Shown in pieces: positions 59,883 through 64,000 of a stretch of 64,000 bases of DNA. Position 1 is the stretch's first letter, and each line of letters opens with the position of its first letter. The notes beneath the pieces are model-generated. The model made no database searches, was not told the DNA's origin, and saw only the letters and a program-made list of their open reading frames with translations. Made by a program: the position numbers and the translations under genes. Origin of the DNA: Acidobacteriota bacterium (GTDB taxonomy: Bacteria > Acidobacteriota > Terriglobia > Acidiferrales > UBA7541); the NCBI GenBank assembly GCA_013289855.1, contig JABCZD010000001.1, positions 1 to 64,000 of the forward strand, in the 5' to 3' direction.

Positions 59883-61313
59883 TTAGAACTGGTTCCAGAG
59901 GAACTGGTTGTAGACCTCGTGATGGAATTGCACTTCCGGCGCTTTCACGAAGGTGCCGAGCGCCCGCGCGCAACGATCCGCCGCGGCTTGTTTCAACTCC
60001 GCGTAGCGGGCCTTAACATCTTCGCCCAGAAGCTTAGTGGTCCATTCCGCGTTGCGGAAATCTTCCAGCGCAGTGTAGATGTTGTCCGGAAGATAGCGTT
60101 CCGCTTGCCGGAGGTTTTTGATCTTCGCGGTATCGCCCTCAATCCCGGTTTTGAAGATTGAGTACATAACGAGATACGGATTGGCATCCGGAGCCACCGA
60201 GCGCACTTCGACGCGCATGCTTTTTTCGTTGCCGATCGGAATGCGAATCATCGAACCGCGATCGACTGCGGAAGCTTTAATCTGATTGGGCGCCTCGAAG
60301 TGTGGATCGAGCCGGCGGTAGGCGTTTACGCTGGCGTTGAGCAGTAAACAGATGTCGTTGCCGTGCGTGAGAATACGATCGGCGAAAGCCCATCCGAATT
60401 TGCTGAGCTTTTCTTCGCCCTTCGGATCCCAGCAGAGATTCTTGCCTTTCTCGCTGACTGACACGTTGGTGTGCATACCGTTGCCGTTCACGCCGACGAC
60501 GGGTTTCGGCAAGAAGCACGCCGTCAGGCCCATCCTGGTGGCAACCTGCCGACAAATGAGTTTGTATAGCTGGATCTGGTCCGCCGCGGCCACCACTTCG
60601 CCGTAGCCGTAATTGATCTCGAATTGCGAGGGCGCAACTTCCGGGTGATCTTTTTCGTTCTGGAAGCCCATGGCGCGCTGCACTTCCGCGGTGGTGTCGA
60701 TAAACGTGCGCAGTGGATCACTGGGCAGTGAGTGATAGTAGCCGCCGGTATTGACGTATTCAAATTTCCCGGTTTCGTTGTAGCGGGCTTCGGCGTCCAC
60801 GCCATTAAATAGGAAGCCCTCGATTTCGTTGGCGGCGTTGAGAGTGTAACCTTCTTTTTCGTACAGCTTTTCGGCAAACGCTTTTAGCACGCCGCGGATG
60901 TCCGCCTTGTATGGCGTGCCGTCTTTGTCGATGACTTCGCCGAAGACGAGAACTTTGCCGGAACCGAAAATGTCCGAAGGTCCCCAGTAAAACGCGCTCC
61001 AGTCCATGGCCAGGCGCAAATCGCTTTCGCGTTGCGCGGTGAAGCCGCGAATGGAGGAGCCGTCAAAGGTAAGATTGTCCCAACTTTTCACCAGGAATTT
61101 TTTGTCGTAGTCCAGCATGTGGAGGCGGCCTTCGAGGTCGCTGAAGAGGACGGTGACGGCTTTGATGCGTTTTTCGTCGGTGAGATATTTCAGGCGCTCT
61201 TCTTGAATTTTGTGAGCTGCCACGCGCTTCATGCGCTGCTCTTTGGCCTTGAGGTTCAGCTCTTCTAGTTCGTCGTAGGGCAAGGCAAGAAAACTACGCA
61301 GTTCGTTCGACAT
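59883..61313 (-). CDS. glnA: Glutamine synthetase, type I
   Basis: 476 residues. ATP-dependent ammonium assimilation. Catalytic features: FDGSSIRGF, ANEIEGFLFNG (metal Glu), VNGNGMHTNVSVSEKGKNL, NASVNAYRRLDPHFEAPNQI and the latch RVEVRSVAPDANPYLVMYSI. At the place of the adenylylated NLY motif the sequence is NLRQAERYLP, so adenylylation control seems absent. ATG 61313 has GAGGAG upstream; the extension to 61325 is not needed. Confidence 0.94.
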   Translation of the reverse strand: MSNELRSFLALPYDELEELNLKAKEQRMKRVAAHKIQEERLKYLTDEKRIKAVTVLFSDLEGRLHMLDYDKKFLVKSWDNLTFDGSSIRGFTAQRESDLRLAMDWSAFYWGPSDIFGSGKVLVFGEVIDKDGTPYKADIRGVLKAFAEKLYEKEGYTLNAANEIEGFLFNGVDAEARYNETGKFEYVNTGGYYHSLPSDPLRTFIDTTAEVQRAMGFQNEKDHPEVAPSQFEINYGYGEVVAAADQIQLYKLICRQVATRMGLTACFLPKPVVGVNGNGMHTNVSVSEKGKNLCWDPKGEEKLSKFGWAFADRILTHGNDICLLLNASVNAYRRLDPHFEAPNQIKASAVDRGSMIRIPIGNEKSMRVEVRSVAPDANPYLVMYSIFKTGIEGDTAKIKNLRQAERYLPDNIYTALEDFRNAEWTTKLLGEDVKARYAELKQAAADRCARALGTFVKAPEVQFHHEVYNQFLWNQF

Positions 61314-61502
61314 GACTCTCCTCAAGTTGAAATAGGCGAAAAAGCAGCGGGGAATTGCCGCGTGAACACGGGATGTGCATTCGAGCGTTAGGGTAACGCG
61401 TGGATTGCAAAATCGTCAAATCGAAAAACGGATGCATTCGATTTAAATTTGTATTGGCGTCTTTTGCCGCTCGGCGGCACTCTGCGCGTTCTAAGAAAAA
61501 GA

Positions 61503-61540
61503 TTAACGCAGAGAGCCACAGAGACGCAGAGGGCGCGGAG
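61503..61540. repeat. Dispersed 'AACRCAGAG' repeat, copy 2
   Basis: TTAACGCAGAGAGCCACAGA then GACGCAGAGGGCGCGGAG; same family as 32651 and 63065. Located in the intergenic space between glutamine synthetase and inositol phosphate synthase. Confidence 0.55.
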
Positions 61541-61585
61541 AAATGGCGTCCGAATCTGAGGATTCGCCACTACGAAACCGGTTGG

Positions 61586-62899
61586 CTAGTCGTAGTATTC
61601 CTGGCCTAAGTGGGTGATCAGGTCTTCGCCCATCATCCAGCGTAACGTGTTCTTTAGTTTCATCGATTGGATGAAGAGGTCGTGCTCGGGATAGAGTTCC
61701 GGCGCGGTCATGGGGCTCTTGAAATAAAAGCTTAGCCATTCCTGGATGCCGCGCATGCCGGCGCGCTGGGCCAGATCCAGGAACAAAACCAGATCCAGCA
61801 CGATGGGAGCGGCCAGGATGGAGTCGCGGCAGAGAAAATCTACTTTGATCTGCATGGGGTAGCCGAGCCAGCCGAAGATGTCGATGTTGTCCCAGCCCTC
61901 TTTGTTGTCGCCGCGCGGGGGATAGTAGTTGATGCGGACTTTGTGAAACATTTTTCCGTAGAGCTGCGGATAGAGTTCCGGCTGCAAAATATATTCCAGC
62001 GCGCCGAGTTTGGATTGTTCCTTGGTTTTGAACGAGCCGGGATCTTCCAGGACTTCGCCGTCGCGATTGCCGAGGATGTTGGTGGAGAACCAACCTTCGA
62101 GGCCGAGCATGCGGGCTTTGAACGCGGGCGCGAGCACGGTCTTCATCAGGGTTTGACCGGTTTTGAAATCCTTGCCGGCGATGGCGACGTTGTGCTCGAT
62201 GGCCAATTTTTGGATGGCAGGGATATCGACGCTAAGGTTGGGCGCGCCGTTCGCGTAGGGGACGCCGCTGGTTACAGAGGCCCAGGCGTAGAGCATCGAT
62301 GGGGCGATGGCCGGATGATTGGCCTTCATGGCGGCAACAAATTTTTCTGGCGTGGAGTGAACGTCGCTGGGCTTCAGGAAGGATTCCGTGGAGCCGCACC
62401 AGCAGGTTACGAGGCGCGATGCTCCGGAGCTTTTGCGAAACTTTTTAATGTCTTCTTTGATTTCCAGGGCCCACTCGTATTTGTTTTTTCCTTTTTTGAT
62501 GTTGGGACCGTTGATCAGCTTCACGAAGTTGTGGTCGAACGCCGCTTTCATGGGCTTGATCTTGGAGAGGAAGCCCTTCACCTTGGCCAAATCCTGCGGA
62601 TTCAGCACGCCGGCGTTGGCCGCGGATTGATAAGCGTTGTCGGTGAAAATATCCCATCCGCCGAATGCGATATCTTTCAGATTGGCGAGCGGAACGAATT
62701 CGCTGATTTTTGGCGTGCGGCCGTCGGTGCGTTTACCAAGGCGAATGGTGCCGAGCTGCGTCAGCGAGCCCACGGGCTGCGACTTTCCTTTGCGAACCAG
62801 TTCGACACCAGCCATGAAGGTGGTGCTTACCGCGCCCATTCCCGGGAGTAGAACTCCCAATTTTCCCTTGGCTGGCGCAATTTTTGATGGCTTTTCCAT
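61586..62899 (-). CDS. ino1: Inositol-3-phosphate synthase
   Basis: 437 residues. NAD-binding GVLLPGMGAVSTTFMAGVEL; TSGVPYANGAPNLSVDIPAI; AIAGKDFKTGQTLMKTVLAP; NILGNRDGEVLEDPGSFKTK EQSK; VDFLCRDSILAAPIVLDLV. It converts glucose 6-phosphate to myo-inositol 3-phosphate, the entry to inositol lipids or solutes. ATG 62899. Single gene. Confidence 0.94.
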   Translation of the reverse strand: MEKPSKIAPAKGKLGVLLPGMGAVSTTFMAGVELVRKGKSQPVGSLTQLGTIRLGKRTDGRTPKISEFVPLANLKDIAFGGWDIFTDNAYQSAANAGVLNPQDLAKVKGFLSKIKPMKAAFDHNFVKLINGPNIKKGKNKYEWALEIKEDIKKFRKSSGASRLVTCWCGSTESFLKPSDVHSTPEKFVAAMKANHPAIAPSMLYAWASVTSGVPYANGAPNLSVDIPAIQKLAIEHNVAIAGKDFKTGQTLMKTVLAPAFKARMLGLEGWFSTNILGNRDGEVLEDPGSFKTKEQSKLGALEYILQPELYPQLYGKMFHKVRINYYPPRGDNKEGWDNIDIFGWLGYPMQIKVDFLCRDSILAAPIVLDLVLFLDLAQRAGMRGIQEWLSFYFKSPMTAPELYPEHDLFIQSMKLKNTLRWMMGEDLITHLGQEYYD

Positions 62900-63215
62900 G
62901 CCACTCCTTAACCGTTCTTTGCGGATTTAAGTTCTGCAGCGCTCTGAGCGTGCAATTCTCTTGAACAAACCAGTAATGATGAGGGATGCGCGAAGGATTT
63001 GCAAATTTTCGGACGAGTTTCTGCCGAGCGCCTTGTGTTTACGGGGAGGGAGGGGAAAAGGATTTAACGCAGAGGTCGCTGAGTTTCGAGCGCAGAGGTT
63101 ACGGAGAGGTTGCGGGAAGCGGCAGCGATGGGGCTCAGGGTTGATGAAGTTTCCTCGCAAGGCGCCCAATGCGCGCCCCGGACCCGAAGATCGAATGAGC
63201 TAGTTGGCTGCCTGT
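62900..63215. other. Intergenic region with a dispersed repeat
   Basis: 316 bp. It contains copy 3 of the AACRCAGAG repeat (63065-63110). No gene or hairpin of note. Confidence 0.45.
63065..63110. repeat. Dispersed 'AACRCAGAG' repeat, copy 3
   Basis: TAACGCAGAGGTCGCTGAGT followed by CGCAGAGGTTACGGAGAGG. Same family as 32651 and 61503. Confidence 0.5.
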
Positions 63216-63737
63216 TCATGGCTCGTAAATGTGACGGCCACCCGCAGGAGGAACACGTTCTACTTTCCTTCGTTTGTAAATGTACGTCACGAACACATAG
63301 CCCCAGGGCACCGCGACGATAGGCAATATCACCCACAGGAACGACAAGGCGATGGCTTCCGCTGGCGAACCCCACAACGCTCCCTTGGCCCACAGCGGAT
63401 ACGCCACAAGATTAAGCCACAGCACTTTGTAGAATATCTCCAGCAGCACGATGGGTATCATCCTCACCGGATGGACGATTCCCAGTCCCGCCAAAGTCGC
63501 GAAGGCCGTCCAGACACACCACACCACGGCATTTGTCGGGTCCCATGGTCCATGGTGCGTGAGTATGTGGGTCCAGGTGTCTTTGCCCAGCACGAAGAAC
63601 ATCAAGATATAGAGCAGCCGCAGCAGGTAAATGTTGATCCTGCGGACGCCTTCGTGGCGGCCGTCGCGCTCGAAAATGGCTTGCGGGCGCAAGTTCACGG
63701 AAACGAACGTAACAGAAAACGTCTTGTGTGTCCCCAA
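63216..63737 (-). CDS. Four-helix membrane protein, unknown
   Basis: About 173 residues with four hydrophobic segments: INIYLLRLLYILMFFVLG, NAVVWCVWTAFATLAGLGIV, RMIPIVLLEIFYKVLWLNLV and AIALSFLWVILPIVAVPWGY, ending VFVTYIYKRRKVERVPPAG. No family recognised. The start is uncertain: 63737 has no clear ribosome-binding site and GTG 63698 is a possible alternative that keeps all four helices. Confidence 0.65.
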   Translation of the reverse strand: MGTHKTFSVTFVSVNLRPQAIFERDGRHEGVRRINIYLLRLLYILMFFVLGKDTWTHILTHHGPWDPTNAVVWCVWTAFATLAGLGIVHPVRMIPIVLLEIFYKVLWLNLVAYPLWAKGALWGSPAEAIALSFLWVILPIVAVPWGYVFVTYIYKRRKVERVPPAGGRHIYEP

Positions 63738-63964
63738 AAGTCAAACGCTAAGAGCGGCCCACCCTTTCAAACTGCGAAAGGGAAGGCCACCCCGAAAGTT
63801 TCTACTGCGTTAAGAATGACCCACCCGGCCGGATGCCATTGTTGACAGCTACGACCTTGGGGAGACTCTGGGGGTGTTGTGCGGGGGTCCCTTCCTTGTC
63901 GCTGGCGCAAATTGAGCGCCCGATTTGATTTTGCTCACGCGCAGCGAGTGACGGCCACCCGCCT

Positions 63965-64000
63965 TCAGAGGGTTTTGCTGGCCTGGAGCAGGGCGTCGAA
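63965..64000 (-). CDS. Possible 3' end of a gene cut by the window edge
   Basis: On the minus strand the last 36 nt read FDALLQASKTL and stop. It may be the C-terminus of a gene outside the window; too short to name. Confidence 0.2.
   Translation of the reverse strand, partial: FDALLQASKTL

Overview
ORGANISM. The gene content looks like an Acidobacteriota chromosome: a PEP-CTERM protein, a carboxypeptidase-regulatory-repeat secreted protein, a DksA-finger/PPM phosphatase fusion, GH127 and GH5 enzymes, a pyruvoyl arginine decarboxylase, b558-type SDH and many dispersed intergenic hairpins. This is inferred from gene types; no marker gene such as 16S rRNA is in the window. LAYOUT 1-15.1 kb: an integrated accessory element lies at the 3' end of tRNA-Phe(GAA), which is on the minus strand at 15048-15122. 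A 16-bp copy of the tRNA 3' end is found at 1579-1594 and 15048-15063, delimiting 13,469 bp. To its left is the decayed serine recombinase of a related, earlier element, so this is a tandem, repeatedly used integration site. The resident element has, left to right: a dense TGGCACT repeat array, a plus-strand recombination module (excisionase-like protein, small probable ribbon-helix-helix protein, tyrosine recombinase, Cys-rich protein), a long minus-strand operon (DnaB_N/RepA-like ATPase, two unknown proteins, two related tail-anchored proteins, a small Cys/His protein, a coiled-coil HTH protein, a tail-anchored lytic transglycosylase, DUF2513), an HTH/multi-zinc-knuckle protein, and a large serine recombinase whose 3' end is read from the antisense of the tRNA. 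No terminase, portal, capsid, Zot or conjugation gene is recognisable, so it is a candidate undescribed element or tailless/filamentous-like phage type. LAYOUT 15-64 kb: ordinary chromosome. Minus strand 15-25.8 kb: secreted protein, FtsK, UppP, RimI-like, GH127, GH5, aldehyde dehydrogenase, RRM protein. 26-31 kb: PEP-CTERM protein, MFS exporter, RNase J, GlsB-type membrane protein. 31.5-35.5 kb: a polyamine locus with pyruvoyl arginine decarboxylase, agmatine deiminase and N-carbamoylputrescine amidase (the full arginine-to-putrescine route) plus a deoxyhypusine-synthase-like enzyme. 36.5-42.4 kb: sdhCAB followed by two M19 dipeptidases. 42.4-44.9 kb: a secreted cyclophilin and a GT39-like membrane protein. 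45-49.8 kb: an assimilatory sulfur operon (sulfite reductase, siroheme dehydrogenase, uroporphyrinogen methyltransferase, small membrane protein, YeiH-type exporter) preceded by a probably leaderless Cys-containing leader peptide and an intrinsic terminator, the layout of a cysteine attenuator. 50-56 kb: secreted and signalling proteins (PilZ, DksA-PPM fusion) and a frameshifted cytochrome c. 56.8-64 kb: malate and isocitrate dehydrogenases, an AhpD-like protein, glutamine synthetase, inositol-phosphate synthase and a membrane protein. Several families of short dispersed hairpin repeats lie between the host genes and were not seen inside the element.
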